Origin: Prevotellaceae bacterium UBA2718
GTDB taxonomy: Bacteria; Bacteroidota; Bacteroidia; Bacteroidales; Bacteroidaceae
Assembly: GCA_002353975.1 (NCBI GenBank)
Contig: DEKQ01000006.1
Coordinates: 221-34,824, forward strand
Direction of reading: 5' to 3'
Length of the DNA: 34,604 bases
A model generated the notes under the pieces. That model saw only the letters and a program-made list of their open reading frames with translations, was not told where the DNA came from and made no database searches. The position numbers were made by a program, and so were the translations under genes. Shown here piece by piece: positions 16,158-24,077 of the stretch (the stretch's first letter is position 1; every line of letters begins with the position of its first letter).

Positions 16158-18370
16158 TTCTTCTTTTCTATCTCATAACGGAACACAGCCCCGTTCTTCC
16201 TTGCCGGGTCGCTGCCTGCAAAGTCCATGGAGTAAGGACTGCCCGTCGTAGGTGACTTGCCAAGGTAGCGGTGAGTGCGCATAGACATCAGCATGAACTC
16301 CCCGTTGAGGTAATCCTGCCACATGAATGTCTCTGCCTTGCTTGCGTCTGTGGTGAGTTTCACGTCGCCTGCCATTCCGATACCAGTGACAAAGACGTAG
16401 CGCCCATCAACCGTCTGCAGCTGAACCTGGCCGTTTCCCTTGTCAATGAGGCGGAAACGTGTCTCGTCTCTGAGCTTCTTGGCAGAATTCTTGCCGTCAG
16501 AAGAGGCTCCTTCCGACGGTGCTTCGCGCATGGACTCGGTGTCGTGAATAAGTCCGTGAGCCATTGCCAGCATGGGTTTCCCTGTCGCAAGGTTTATGAT
16601 GCGGAATGTCTTATCGTAAGGGATATTGCCCGAACGGCTGGCATTAGGCTCATCGCATACGAAGTTATCAAATTCGGCATACCCTCCGTTGCGTCCCTTA
16701 TGGTTGAATGCGAAGAGCGATACGCGCACTCCCTGGAAGGTGCAGAGCTGATATGACAGCTGCATCTTGCCGCCGAGGGGCTTGAATGTCTTTCCGTCGA
16801 AGCTGTAGTAATAGCGCATTACATTGTCATCATAGTCTCCGTCAATGCGCAGCCACAGCCTGCCACCAGCCTTGAAACGCTCGGCATCGGCGTCATTGCC
16901 TGACAGCTGCAGGTCTATAGTATCGTTTTTCAGTTGCTCAAAGGCACGCAATACCAGCTTGTTGCCATCCTTCACCACACCTATCCACGAGCAGGGGACG
17001 TTGATATTACCCAGTCCTGCCACGTCACCGTCCTTCATCTTCGCCGTATATAGCTCCACGGTGCAGATGCTCTTAGGGCCTATTGCGCGCTGTGTCAGGC
17101 TGTTGCGTGCCCACATCAGCTGCTCAGCGGGCAAGGTATTGAGGCGCAGGCGACCGTTCTTCACCGCCCATTTGCTGTCATCGGGGTTGTGGTTCCACTG
17201 CCATACGCGCCCGAACGGCCCGCTGCTGCGACCACCGTTACCGTTGAAGTCCTCGCTGCGATAGTATGGAGCATGTGGCTGTGCGGCTTTGTCTGACGCC
17301 GGGAGGTCAATATCAGGCTTGAGCCAAGTGCGCGGAGCACGGCCCAGGTTGCCCGGCAGTCCCACGATAGGCCATCCATCAGTCCATGTAACGGGCGCTA
17401 ATGTCACCGTGCGACCGATGGAATGGAAGTCCATCATAAGCAGGGCGTACCAGTCACCCTTCTGCGTCTGCACGATGCCGCCTTGGTGTATGTTGCCCGC
17501 AGCAACGGCGTTAGAGTCGGTCTTGGCTATAGACATAGCCGTTCCATCGGGCACAATGCGGCCTTTCCACTTCGTAAGCCCCACAGGAAAATACCCGAAT
17601 GTCTCGTCGGCAGTCATGGTGCACTGCTCGTATGGGCCGAAGATATTGTCGGCGCGGGAGCAGATGGTGCGACCATTGGGGCGATAATCGGTGGAGACGA
17701 GGTAGTATTTGCCGTTGATTTTATACATGTGATGACCCTCTCCCACGGCTGAACCGTTAGGGATTATCACACGGGTGGTGCCCTCCACAGGGCCGCTCAT
17801 GTCGGCTTTCAGCTCCGTGCAATGCACTTCTCCATAGCCATGAATGGCGTATATCTTTCCGTCATCGTCGAAGAGGACGCTGAGGTCGTAAATCTTTCCA
17901 TTCAGGTTGTGGTGCTTCCAAGGGCCCCGGATGTCCTTGGAGGTCCAGCACTGCAGTCCCTTACCGTTGATATTGCTGAAGATATAGAACTGTCCGTTGG
18001 CATAACGGATGCATGGTGCCCAGATGCCCTGGCCGTATATCTCCTTGTGGTTCTTCAATGAGAAGCGGTCGTCCTTGAAGTCAAAGCGGTCAAAGCAATA
18101 GGACACATTCTCCCAGTTCACAAGGTCTTTGGAGTGGAGTATCGCTACACCCGGCACGGTGTGCATCGTCGTTCCGGCCAGATAGTAGTCATCGCCCACA
18201 CGGATGATGTCAGGATCAGAGAACTCATCATACATCAATGGGTTGGTATAAGTGCCGTTTCCATTGTCAGCCGTCCATGACTGCGCTGGTGTCCCTGCCC
18301 CCTGAGCATGGGACGCGGCAACGCCCATGAGAGCGAGAAGCACTGTCGCGAAGTATCTCTTAATAATCAT
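16154..18370 (-). CDS. Secreted GH43-family glycoside hydrolase (arabinofuranosidase/xylosidase type)
   Basis: This 738-residue protein has a signal peptide (MIIKRYFATVLLALMGVAAS, cut near SHAQ). Residues 38-350 form a GH43 five-bladed propeller: FSDPDIIRVGDDYYL with the base Asp52, IYDLSVLFDDDG with the pKa-setting Asp, and GEGHHMYKI with the acid Glu211. About 375-580 is the concanavalin-like C-terminal domain common in GH43 beta-xylosidases. Residues 590-738 add a trefoil-like module with repeated RFRLIDKGNG and DGRYVF patterns, possibly sugar-binding. Such enzymes cut arabinose or xylose from plant glycans in the periplasm or at the surface. No SusC/SusD pair is nearby. It heads the riboflavin operon, which is an unexpected setting. 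Confidence 0.9.
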   Translation of the reverse strand: MIIKRYFATVLLALMGVAASHAQGAGTPAQSWTADNGNGTYTNPLMYDEFSDPDIIRVGDDYYLAGTTMHTVPGVAILHSKDLVNWENVSYCFDRFDFKDDRFSLKNHKEIYGQGIWAPCIRYANGQFYIFSNINGKGLQCWTSKDIRGPWKHHNLNGKIYDLSVLFDDDGKIYAIHGYGEVHCTELKADMSGPVEGTTRVIIPNGSAVGEGHHMYKINGKYYLVSTDYRPNGRTICSRADNIFGPYEQCTMTADETFGYFPVGLTKWKGRIVPDGTAMSIAKTDSNAVAAGNIHQGGIVQTQKGDWYALLMMDFHSIGRTVTLAPVTWTDGWPIVGLPGNLGRAPRTWLKPDIDLPASDKAAQPHAPYYRSEDFNGNGGRSSGPFGRVWQWNHNPDDSKWAVKNGRLRLNTLPAEQLMWARNSLTQRAIGPKSICTVELYTAKMKDGDVAGLGNINVPCSWIGVVKDGNKLVLRAFEQLKNDTIDLQLSGNDADAERFKAGGRLWLRIDGDYDDNVMRYYYSFDGKTFKPLGGKMQLSYQLCTFQGVRVSLFAFNHKGRNGGYAEFDNFVCDEPNASRSGNIPYDKTFRIINLATGKPMLAMAHGLIHDTESMREAPSEGASSDGKNSAKKLRDETRFRLIDKGNGQVQLQTVDGRYVFVTGIGMAGDVKLTTDASKAETFMWQDYLNGEFMLMSMRTHRYLGKSPTTGSPYSMDFAGSDPARKNGAVFRYEIEKKK

Positions 18371-18429
18371 ATAGGGTCGTTATATCGTTTTGTTTGACTT
18401 TATTTGTTTATTTCAGCCATATCGTTCTG

Positions 18430-18566
18430 TTGCCCTTACAGGGCGTAGTTACTGCTCCGTCTTCATACCCAGGGCGTTCTTGCTCCGCTTCGCTATGCAA
18501 GCGTCTCCTTCGTCGCCGAGCGGCCCTGGGCTATAGGCTATTGGCCTTTTAGGCCGTTTCTCCTAC
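18430..18566. repeat. REP-like palindromic intergenic element (copy 2, extended)
   Basis: In the 232-nt gap between the ino1 stop and the GH43 start, nested inverted repeats occur: CCCAGGGC at 18468-18475 pairs with GCCCTGGG at 18523-18530, and ggccttttaggcc and cccttacaggg-type palindromes flank it. Bases 18477-18503 are the reverse complement of 10265-10291 with three differences. It resembles the short extragenic palindromes seen in many Bacteroidales genomes. An AT-rich tract (gaattttgaattctgcattt) follows to the ino1 stop. Confidence 0.65.
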
Positions 18567-18602
18567 TTACGAATTTTGAATTCTGCATTTTGCATTCTGA
18601 AT

Positions 18603-19907
18603 TTAGTCCATTTCCTCGTCAGGCTCATAGCCTCCCATCTCGCGTATGGCGTTCTTCAGCATGGTGTGCTGCTGATACAGATGGTTCACAGCCTGCTCGC
18701 CCTGAGTGTAATCGTGCATCGGCGACTTGAGGAAGAAGCTGAGGAAACGCTGTATGCCCCACTTTCCGGCACGCGCCGCGAGGTCAGAGAGCAGCACGAG
18801 GTCAAGGCATACCGGCGCAGCAAGGATGCTGTCGCGGCACAGGAAGTTGATCTTCACCTGCATCGGGTAGCCCATCCAGCCGAAGATGTCGATGTTGTCC
18901 CACGATTCCTTATTGTCATTGCGGGGCGGGTAATAGTTGATGCGCACCTTGTGGTAGTAGTCGCTATACAGGTCGGGCTGCTTCTCGGCCTCCAGTATCG
19001 TCTCAAGGGTTGAGAGTTTGCTCACCTCCTTCGTACGGAAATTAGCCGGCTCATCGAGCACGAGGCCGTCGCGGTTACCCAAGATGTTGGTGGAGAACCA
19101 CCCCCTGAGGCCCAGGCAACGGGTGCTCAGTATTGGTGCGAATCCCGACTTCACCAAGGTCTGCCCCGTCTTGAAGTCCTTGCCGGCAATAGGCATGTGC
19201 ACCTTCTCGGCCATCTCCCACATGGCGGGGATATCCACAGTAGTGTTCGGAGCGCCCATGATGAATGGCGCACCCTCTGCCAGGGCGGCGTATGCATAGC
19301 ACATCGACGGTGCGATGCGCTCACGGTCATCGGCCTTCATGGCTGCCTCAAGGTGCTCCAGCGTGTCATGCACAGTCATATCCACCGGCACATACACCTC
19401 CGTTGACGCGGCCCACAGCACCACAAGGCGGCTGCAACCCTTCTCCTCGCGGAAGCGACGGATGTCCCGGCGCAGCTGCTCAACCATATCCCAGCGGCTG
19501 GAACACTCCTTCACGTTCGTACCGTCAAGGCGGTTGGCAAATTTCTTATCAAATGCTGCCGTCATAGGCACGATGGCTTTCAGCTCATCTTCCACCGGAA
19601 GGATGTCCTTAGCCCTCAGCACATCGGCATTCACAGCGCTCTCAAAGGAATTCTGCGGATAGACATCCCACGTTCCGAAGACGATGTCCGACAATGATGC
19701 CAACGGCACTATCTCCCCGTATGGCAGGTATTTCTTATCCTCGCCCTTGCCCACACGGATCTTGTCATACTGCGTCATGGCTCCGATAGGCTTTGCCAAA
19801 CCCTTGCGCGCCATCAGGACACCAGTCATGAAAGTTGTGGCAACAGCGCCGTTGCCTACTATAAGCACTCCCAACTTACCCTCTGCAGGCTGTATTGTTG
19901 TATTCAT
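18603..19907 (-). CDS. ino1: myo-Inositol-1-phosphate synthase
   Basis: This 434-residue NAD-dependent enzyme converts glucose 6-phosphate to 1D-myo-inositol 3-phosphate, the committed step of inositol-lipid synthesis. The Rossmann-type opening VLIVGNGAVATTFMTG, GTWDVYPQNSF, IMGAPNTTVD, IAGKDFKTGQT, the active-site stretch RGWFSTNILGN, and YPPRNDNKESWDN plus GYPMQVKINFLCRDSILAAP are all diagnostic. In Bacteroides thetaiotaomicron the homologue (BT_1526, from memory) sits beside inositol-lipid genes. Here the partners are 10 kb away, across the glycosyltransferase cluster. A good promoter is seen at 20073-20104, giving a leader of roughly 160 nt. Confidence 0.95.
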   Translation of the reverse strand: MNTTIQPAEGKLGVLIVGNGAVATTFMTGVLMARKGLAKPIGAMTQYDKIRVGKGEDKKYLPYGEIVPLASLSDIVFGTWDVYPQNSFESAVNADVLRAKDILPVEDELKAIVPMTAAFDKKFANRLDGTNVKECSSRWDMVEQLRRDIRRFREEKGCSRLVVLWAASTEVYVPVDMTVHDTLEHLEAAMKADDRERIAPSMCYAYAALAEGAPFIMGAPNTTVDIPAMWEMAEKVHMPIAGKDFKTGQTLVKSGFAPILSTRCLGLRGWFSTNILGNRDGLVLDEPANFRTKEVSKLSTLETILEAEKQPDLYSDYYHKVRINYYPPRNDNKESWDNIDIFGWMGYPMQVKINFLCRDSILAAPVCLDLVLLSDLAARAGKWGIQRFLSFFLKSPMHDYTQGEQAVNHLYQQHTMLKNAIREMGGYEPDEEMD

Positions 19908-20008
19908 TTTCTATGTTGTTTTGTCGTTATTCGTATTACGTATGCTCTCGCCAGCCGCCCGTTCCCGCTTCGCCTTCAGCATGTCCGAAGCATATACACA
20001 GGCCAACG

Positions 20009-20038
20009 TCCCGCGCTGTCATTCCCTCATGCGCGGGA
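20009..20038 (-). promoter_or_regulatory. GC-rich hairpin in the ino1 leader
   Basis: TCCCGCGC (20009-20016) and GCGCGGGA (20031-20038) pair perfectly over 8 bp around a 14-nt loop, inside the predicted 5' leader of ino1. No T-run follows on the minus strand. It may affect mRNA stability or translation. Confidence 0.45.
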
Positions 20039-20072
20039 TTCTTTTATTTACCCCGAGTGGCTGTTTCAGCCG

Positions 20073-20104
20073 CAAAAGTACAAAAAAAACTTCAGTCACC
20101 CAAA
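20073..20104 (-). promoter_or_regulatory. Bacteroidetes-type promoter of ino1
   Basis: Read on the minus strand, TTTG (20104-20101) lies exactly 20 nt upstream of TACTTTTG (20080-20073). Both match the Bacteroides -33/-7 consensus (TTTG and TAnnTTTG), and C follows as is common. Transcription should start near 20066. Confidence 0.75.
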
Positions 20105-20168
20105 TGAATGCCGAAATAAGTTTGGATATTTAGGGTATTTTCATTCAAATTGCACTTGTCCGAAGCTT

Positions 20169-20256
20169 ACGGAAACTTTTTCCGCCATTGACGGAAAACT
20201 TTTCCGCACGTGACGGAATTTCTTTCCGCATGTGACGGAAAATTTCTCCGAAGCTG
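20169..20256. repeat. Four 22-bp tandem units with internal palindromes (array A)
   Basis: Units begin at 20169, 20191, 20213 and 20235, each starting ACGGAA and each 22 bp long. Each contains an inverted repeat of CGGAAA...TTTCCG type; unit 2 is perfect (CGGAAAACTTTTCCG). Units 1-3 end in TTG or GTG, and a partial unit (tccgaagctt) precedes the array and resembles the end of unit 4. The period equals about two helical turns, which would put the palindromes on one DNA face. Confidence 0.85.
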
Positions 20257-20301
20257 CCAAACCAACTTTTTCTTGCAGGAAAAACAGAGCGTAACAGCAG
20301 G

Positions 20302-20477
20302 CTCTGACTTGCATCGAAGTCACCTCGCCTTGGATATGCAAGAAAAAATGTGGACACTTTTTCTTGCATTTCTCAAGACTTAATCGTAACTCTGACCTGC
20401 ATCGAAGTTACTTCGCCTCGGATATGCAAGAGAAAAAACACGTTCTTTCTCTTGCATATCTCAAGACTTAATCGTAA
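20302..20477 (+). repeat. 88-bp tandem duplication with conserved hairpin
   Basis: Copy 1 (20302-20389) and copy 2 (20390-20477) agree at about 73 of 88 positions by eye. Both contain a long stem, TGCAAGAAAAA pairing with TTTTTCTTGCA in copy 1 and GATATGCAAGAGAAA with its perfect complement in copy 2. Two stem differences are compensatory (A-T in copy 1, G-C in copy 2), and one change lengthens the stem of copy 2. A degenerate third copy (actttttcttgca ... cgtaac) lies at 20266-20301. Most loop bases differ. Confidence 0.8.
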
Positions 20478-20482
20478 CTTTG
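20452..20482 (+). promoter_or_regulatory. Bacteroidetes-type promoter of the first glycosyltransferase
   Basis: TTG (20452-20454) lies 20 nt before TAACTTTG (20475-20482), followed by C. The TTG falls in the right arm of the copy 2 hairpin. The equivalent site in copy 1 reads TAACTCTG and is probably weak. The ATG follows at 20505. Confidence 0.7.
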
Positions 20483-20504
20483 CGAGCTGAACACGACTTG
20501 AAAC

Positions 20505-21260
20505 ATGAAGATAAGCATCATCACAGCCGCCTATAACAGTGCAAAAACGCTTGAGGACACCCTGCAATCGGTACTCAGCCAGACCTATCACGACATAGAA
20601 CACATCGTGGTGGATGGTGGCTCAACCGATGGGACACAGGATCTCATCAAGCGTTTTGAACCTCTGTATGGAGGCCGGCTGCGGTGGATATCAGAGAAAG
20701 ACAACGGCATTTACGATGCCATGAACAAGGGTCTGCGCATGGCTACGGGCGATGTGGTGGGCATTCTGAACTCAGATGACTACTTCACAACGCCCGATGT
20801 GGTGGTACAAGTAGCTGAGACGATGGCAGATAAGACACTGGATGCCATCTATGGCGACATACATTTCATTCGCGACGGACAGCCCGGAAAGTGCATACGC
20901 TACTACAGTTCCAAGCTCTTTCGGCCCTTCTGCCTGCGCTTCGGATTCATGCCGGCACATCCGTCGTTCTACTGTCGCAGGGAGATTTTCAGCAAAGCGG
21001 GCCTCTATAAGACTGACTACAAAATTGGTTCAGACTATGAAATGATGGTGCGACTGTTTATGGTACACAAGATTAAAACACGCTACCTACCCATAGACTT
21101 CGTCACGATGCGTACCGGCGGCGCGAGCACACGCGGTATGCGCAGCCGTATGCAGCTAATCAAGGAAGACATCCGCGGCTGCCGCGAGAACGGAGTCTAT
21201 ACCAATGCGCTGATGATCAGCTGCAAATTCGCATATAAAATCTTCGGATTGCGCCTTTAG
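20505..21260 (+). CDS. GT2-family glycosyltransferase
   Basis: This 251-residue GT-A fold enzyme has the family opening ISIITAAYNSAKTLEDTL, the nucleotide-binding VDGGSTDGT, DAMNKGLRMATGDVVGILNSDDYF with the metal-binding DD, and MPAHPSFYCRR followed by GSDYEMMVR. It should transfer one sugar from an NDP-sugar at the cytoplasmic membrane face; donor and acceptor cannot be told. It resembles the N-terminal half of the fusion gene at 24116-25393 (shared DAMNKG and GGSTDGT spacing). It is on the plus strand, opposite to most of the cluster, with its own promoter, and converges on the next gene across only 9 nt. Confidence 0.92.
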   Translation: MKISIITAAYNSAKTLEDTLQSVLSQTYHDIEHIVVDGGSTDGTQDLIKRFEPLYGGRLRWISEKDNGIYDAMNKGLRMATGDVVGILNSDDYFTTPDVVVQVAETMADKTLDAIYGDIHFIRDGQPGKCIRYYSSKLFRPFCLRFGFMPAHPSFYCRREIFSKAGLYKTDYKIGSDYEMMVRLFMVHKIKTRYLPIDFVTMRTGGASTRGMRSRMQLIKEDIRGCRENGVYTNALMISCKFAYKIFGLRL

Positions 21261-21269
21261 GGCATAGCC

Positions 21270-21977
21270 TTACCTATTTATTATTTTGGCTAACCATTTC
21301 ATCAGATAAATCCTGTATCTGATTTTGAAGGCCATGGTGGTTGTTTTCTCCAGTCCTCCTTTTGATGCATTGGCGCCATGCCTGCGGTAATGCAGCAACT
21401 TGTCTGGCAGGACGGTGCAGCTATAGAATGTCATAGCAACAAGCGCGAGCCAGTTGTCGTGGGTGCACTGGCGGTGGTCAGGCGGAAAAGGAAGTGCCTT
21501 TTCCAACACCTCCCTGCGGAAAGCAAGCATGCACCCAAGGTAAGAGAAGCGTATAAGATTGTTTATCAGTCCGCTATGCGCCCTTCGCTGCCGGAAGTAT
21601 GACTCTGCAATGACATTGCCTTCAGCATCTATGATGTCTGCATCGGCTATGACCATAGAGTACTTCTTCAGGTGCTCCAATGTGACTTCTACCTTGTTAT
21701 CAGCCCACACATCATCCTGATCTGAGAGGAATATGTAGTCACCCTTGGCATGACGCAGGGCATTCTCAAAGTTCGGAGTGTAGCCGTGGTCGCCCTTGTT
21801 GTGAATGATTTTGATGATTGACGAGCGCAGTTCTTCTACTATCTGGAGTGTGCGGTCAGTGGAGCCGTCATCGGACACAATGACTTCATCATCAGATGAC
21901 AATTGGCTGATGATGGACTGTAGTTGCTGTCTGATGAATTTCTCACCGTTATATGTTGCTATGCAGACTGAAATCAA
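21270..21977 (-). CDS. GT2-family glycosyltransferase
   Basis: This 235-residue protein shows ISVCIATYNGEKFIRQQL, VSDDGSTDRT, DYIFLSDQDDVW with the DxD-type metal site, and HDNWLALVA. These are typical of rhamnosyl- and galactosyltransferases of O-antigen and capsule clusters. The start appears to be TTG 21977, because no ATG lies upstream in frame and the family normally begins with M-I-S-V at this point. It lies 2 nt after the stop of the upstream gene, so translation is likely coupled. The C-terminus is basic and amphipathic (RIYLMKWLAKIINR), as for membrane-peripheral enzymes. Confidence 0.9.
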   Translation of the reverse strand: MISVCIATYNGEKFIRQQLQSIISQLSSDDEVIVSDDGSTDRTLQIVEELRSSIIKIIHNKGDHGYTPNFENALRHAKGDYIFLSDQDDVWADNKVEVTLEHLKKYSMVIADADIIDAEGNVIAESYFRQRRAHSGLINNLIRFSYLGCMLAFRREVLEKALPFPPDHRQCTHDNWLALVAMTFYSCTVLPDKLLHYRRHGANASKGGLEKTTTMAFKIRYRIYLMKWLAKIINR

Positions 21978-21979
21978 GG

Positions 21980-22870
21980 TTATTTTGATAGTATTGCTTT
22001 TATGCCGTCAGCGATGCCTCGCGCCATGTTCTGCCAGCTTTTCCATCCGTTTTTTATCATGAACGGCAGGTAGAAGAAGCGGCACAGCAGCTTGATGCCA
22101 AAGTTTATCTTGAACTGTAAAGGTACGTAGCCACGACTGAGGAGCAGCAGGAAGTTGCGATATTGGTAGTAGTAGCGATACGGAGCAGCGATGGAGACGA
22201 TATGCTTGCCTATGTGTATCTCGCCTAATCCCACCTTATGCTTTATCTTCACACGAGGTGTTACGCCTACTATGTAGCCCTTTGACTGAGCGCGGAAGCA
22301 CCACTCAGTATCAACGAAATCAATGAAAAGCGACTCATCAAGCAACCCAACGGCATTCAGCACAGCGGTGCTGATGCAACATCCTGACGAGATTATGTCA
22401 CGTCTGACGATGAAATCACTTGTGAGATACCTGTCATCATGAAATACCGAGCGGTATTCCTCTTCGGTGTCGTTGGTGATTACGGTCGGTCCCAGAGCGG
22501 CAATGTTTGGCAGGAGAGATGCCGTCTGCTCAAAATATGCTGCTATTTTGAGCGGATAGCCTTCTTGATAACGGCTGTCTTGGTCAAAGAACACAGCGTA
22601 ATGCGCCCTCCCCCGGGCAAGGATATTCCTGAGAGCCACATTCTGAGCCTCGGCAATACCGTGGTTTCCGTGCAGCGGTATGTACTCCATCCTGTTGACT
22701 TCTCTGCCATCAAAGTTGTCTTCGTCAGAGTTGTCAACGATGACTCCCTCGTATCTCATGGATAGCTGCGTGACATTATGCAGGTCGTCGGCACTCGGAT
22801 TATAGAGCACCAAGACCAGCGCGACGTCGCTATTGGCGGGCAGTTTTATGTCTGCAGCACGTTCTTCCAT
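21980..22870 (-). CDS. GT2-family (rhamnosyltransferase-like) glycosyltransferase
   Basis: This 296-residue protein resembles rhamnosyltransferases of WbbL type: ALVLVLYNPSADDL, VIVDNSDEDN, GNHGIAEAQNVAL, VFFDQDSR (metal site), SSGCCIST, and DFVDTEWCFRAQSKGY. It likely adds a deoxyhexose or similar sugar to a lipid-linked glycan in the cytoplasm. The ATG is at 22870. A TACCTTTG box at 22936-22929 lies about 60 nt upstream, and the gene is divergent from the GT4 gene. The next gene begins 2 nt after its stop. Confidence 0.9.
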   Translation of the reverse strand: MEERAADIKLPANSDVALVLVLYNPSADDLHNVTQLSMRYEGVIVDNSDEDNFDGREVNRMEYIPLHGNHGIAEAQNVALRNILARGRAHYAVFFDQDSRYQEGYPLKIAAYFEQTASLLPNIAALGPTVITNDTEEEYRSVFHDDRYLTSDFIVRRDIISSGCCISTAVLNAVGLLDESLFIDFVDTEWCFRAQSKGYIVGVTPRVKIKHKVGLGEIHIGKHIVSIAAPYRYYYQYRNFLLLLSRGYVPLQFKINFGIKLLCRFFYLPFMIKNGWKSWQNMARGIADGIKAILSK

Positions 22871-22928
22871 TCTGCTTCTGACTGTGATTTGGAGTAGCGA
22901 AGACGACAGATATATCGCATTCGGAATG

Positions 22929-22936
22929 CAAAGGTA
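22929..22936 (-). promoter_or_regulatory. -7 box for the rhamnosyltransferase-like gene
   Basis: TACCTTTG followed by C on the minus strand matches TAnnTTTG. A good -33 TTTG at the expected distance is not seen, so this is a partial match. Confidence 0.5.
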
Positions 22937-22957
22937 AGAAAAAAAGTGTAATAAATG

Positions 22958-22987
22958 GTTGAGATTGGATTTTTTTTTGTAATTTTG
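22958..22987 (+). promoter_or_regulatory. Bacteroidetes-type promoter of the GT4 gene
   Basis: GTTG (22958-22961) lies 18 nt upstream of TAATTTTG (22980-22987), with a T-run between. The ATG at 23013 follows after 25 nt. It is back to back with the minus-strand -7 box at 22929-22936. Confidence 0.65.
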
Positions 22988-23012
22988 TGGACGATAAGAG
23001 ATATGTATCAGT

Positions 23013-24077
23013 ATGAAGGTTCTGTTTGACCATCAGATATTCAGTTTCAGATATGGCGGTGCTTCAAAGTATTTCGCTATGCTGATGAGCAGCCTTCCGA
23101 GCGACAGTTGGTCTGCCACCTCGCTGTTTTCCAGCAATGAGTACGTACGTGCGAAGCATCTGTTTCGCACTTACCGTTATATGTTCCGTGGCCAGACTCA
23201 GGTGACTGACCTGCTGAACATGCCCTATACACACTATCGTCTGCGCCGTCGCGACTATGACGTGTATCACCAGACGAACTTCGGAACATCTTTTATAGGC
23301 GACATTGGCACTAAGCCAATGGTGACAACGTACCATGACAGCAATCTCTCAACCATCGATCCTCATCCCGAAATCGTTGCAAAGCAGCGCAAATCGCTAC
23401 AGAGGTCTGACGCGATAATCGCAGTAAGCCAGAACACGAAGAATGACCTTCTGCAACTTTTTGACGTTGACGAAGAGAAGGTTCACGTGATATATCACGG
23501 CATAGAGCTGCCAGAGCTTGACACTCTCCCCAAGGAACGCATAGTAGAGCATCCGTATATACTCTACGTAGGACGGCGCAGCGAGTACAAAAACTTTTGG
23601 CGCTTTGCCGAAGCCTTTTCACATGTGCACATAAAATACCCTGATGTTCACCTGGTGTGTACGTCTGAAGCCTTTTCTGCGCAAGAGTCAGAGCGCCTTG
23701 TGGGACTTGGCATTTGGGGGGCGGTTCACCACATTGGCGCTGACGAAGCCACGATGCAGCGTCTCTATCGCGATGCTTTGCTGTTCGTCTTCCCCAGCCT
23801 TTATGAAGGTTTCGGAATGCCAATACTTGAGTCATGGAGCTGCGGATGCCCTGTAGCACTGTCATCAGCCAGCTGTTTTCCTGAGATAGCCAGGGACGCA
23901 GGGGTTTATTTTGACCCTAATGACGATGAGAGCATTGCCGACTGCATGAGCCGTCTGCTGGGCGACGAGGCTCTGCTGCGGTCATACGCAGCGAAAGGCA
24001 GGGAGCGAGTAAAGCTGTTTTCATGGCAGAAATGTGCCACGGAACACATGAAAGTATATCAGTCTATAATACAATAA
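23013..24077 (+). CDS. GT4-family glycosyltransferase
   Basis: This 354-residue GT-B enzyme begins MKVLFDHQIFSFRYGGASKY and contains TYHDSNLS, AIIAVSQNTKNDL, VIYHGIEL, ILYVGRRSEYKNFWRFAEAF, then the donor-site block FPSLYEGFGMPILESWSCGCPV with the catalytic Glu pair (E...E), and NDDESIADCMSRLL. The family is retaining and often uses GDP-mannose or UDP-sugars. The mycobacterial phosphatidylinositol mannosyltransferase PimA is also GT4, which is worth noting next to inositol-lipid genes, but this protein is not specifically PimA-like by eye. It lies on the plus strand between minus-strand genes, with its own promoter and a strong shared terminator. Confidence 0.92.
   Translation: MKVLFDHQIFSFRYGGASKYFAMLMSSLPSDSWSATSLFSSNEYVRAKHLFRTYRYMFRGQTQVTDLLNMPYTHYRLRRRDYDVYHQTNFGTSFIGDIGTKPMVTTYHDSNLSTIDPHPEIVAKQRKSLQRSDAIIAVSQNTKNDLLQLFDVDEEKVHVIYHGIELPELDTLPKERIVEHPYILYVGRRSEYKNFWRFAEAFSHVHIKYPDVHLVCTSEAFSAQESERLVGLGIWGAVHHIGADEATMQRLYRDALLFVFPSLYEGFGMPILESWSCGCPVALSSASCFPEIARDAGVYFDPNDDESIADCMSRLLGDEALLRSYAAKGRERVKLFSWQKCATEHMKVYQSIIQ

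Larger units (their letters stand above)
19908..20504. other. 597-nt divergent regulatory region between ino1 and a glycosyltransferase
   Basis: There is no credible gene here. In order it holds the ino1 leader with a hairpin at 20009-20038, the ino1 promoter, an AT-rich spacer, four 22-bp tandem units (20169-20256), a degenerate repeat fragment (20266-20301), two 88-bp tandem copies (20302-20477), and the promoter of the glycosyltransferase on the plus strand. Confidence 0.8.

Noticed and set aside
14781..18602. FMN riboswitch for the riboflavin operon
   Set aside because: No conserved FMN-element core was recognised upstream of the glycosidase or in the ribD-ribE gap. The hairpins there are simple palindromes.
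20169..20477. CRISPR array
   Set aside because: The units are contiguous without unique spacers, the 88-bp copies are simple tandem duplications, and no cas gene is present.
20390..20504. Invertible capsule promoter as in Bacteroides polysaccharide loci
   Set aside because: The inverted arms are 15 bp around a 10-nt loop, so no promoter lies between them to flip, and no invertase gene is nearby.
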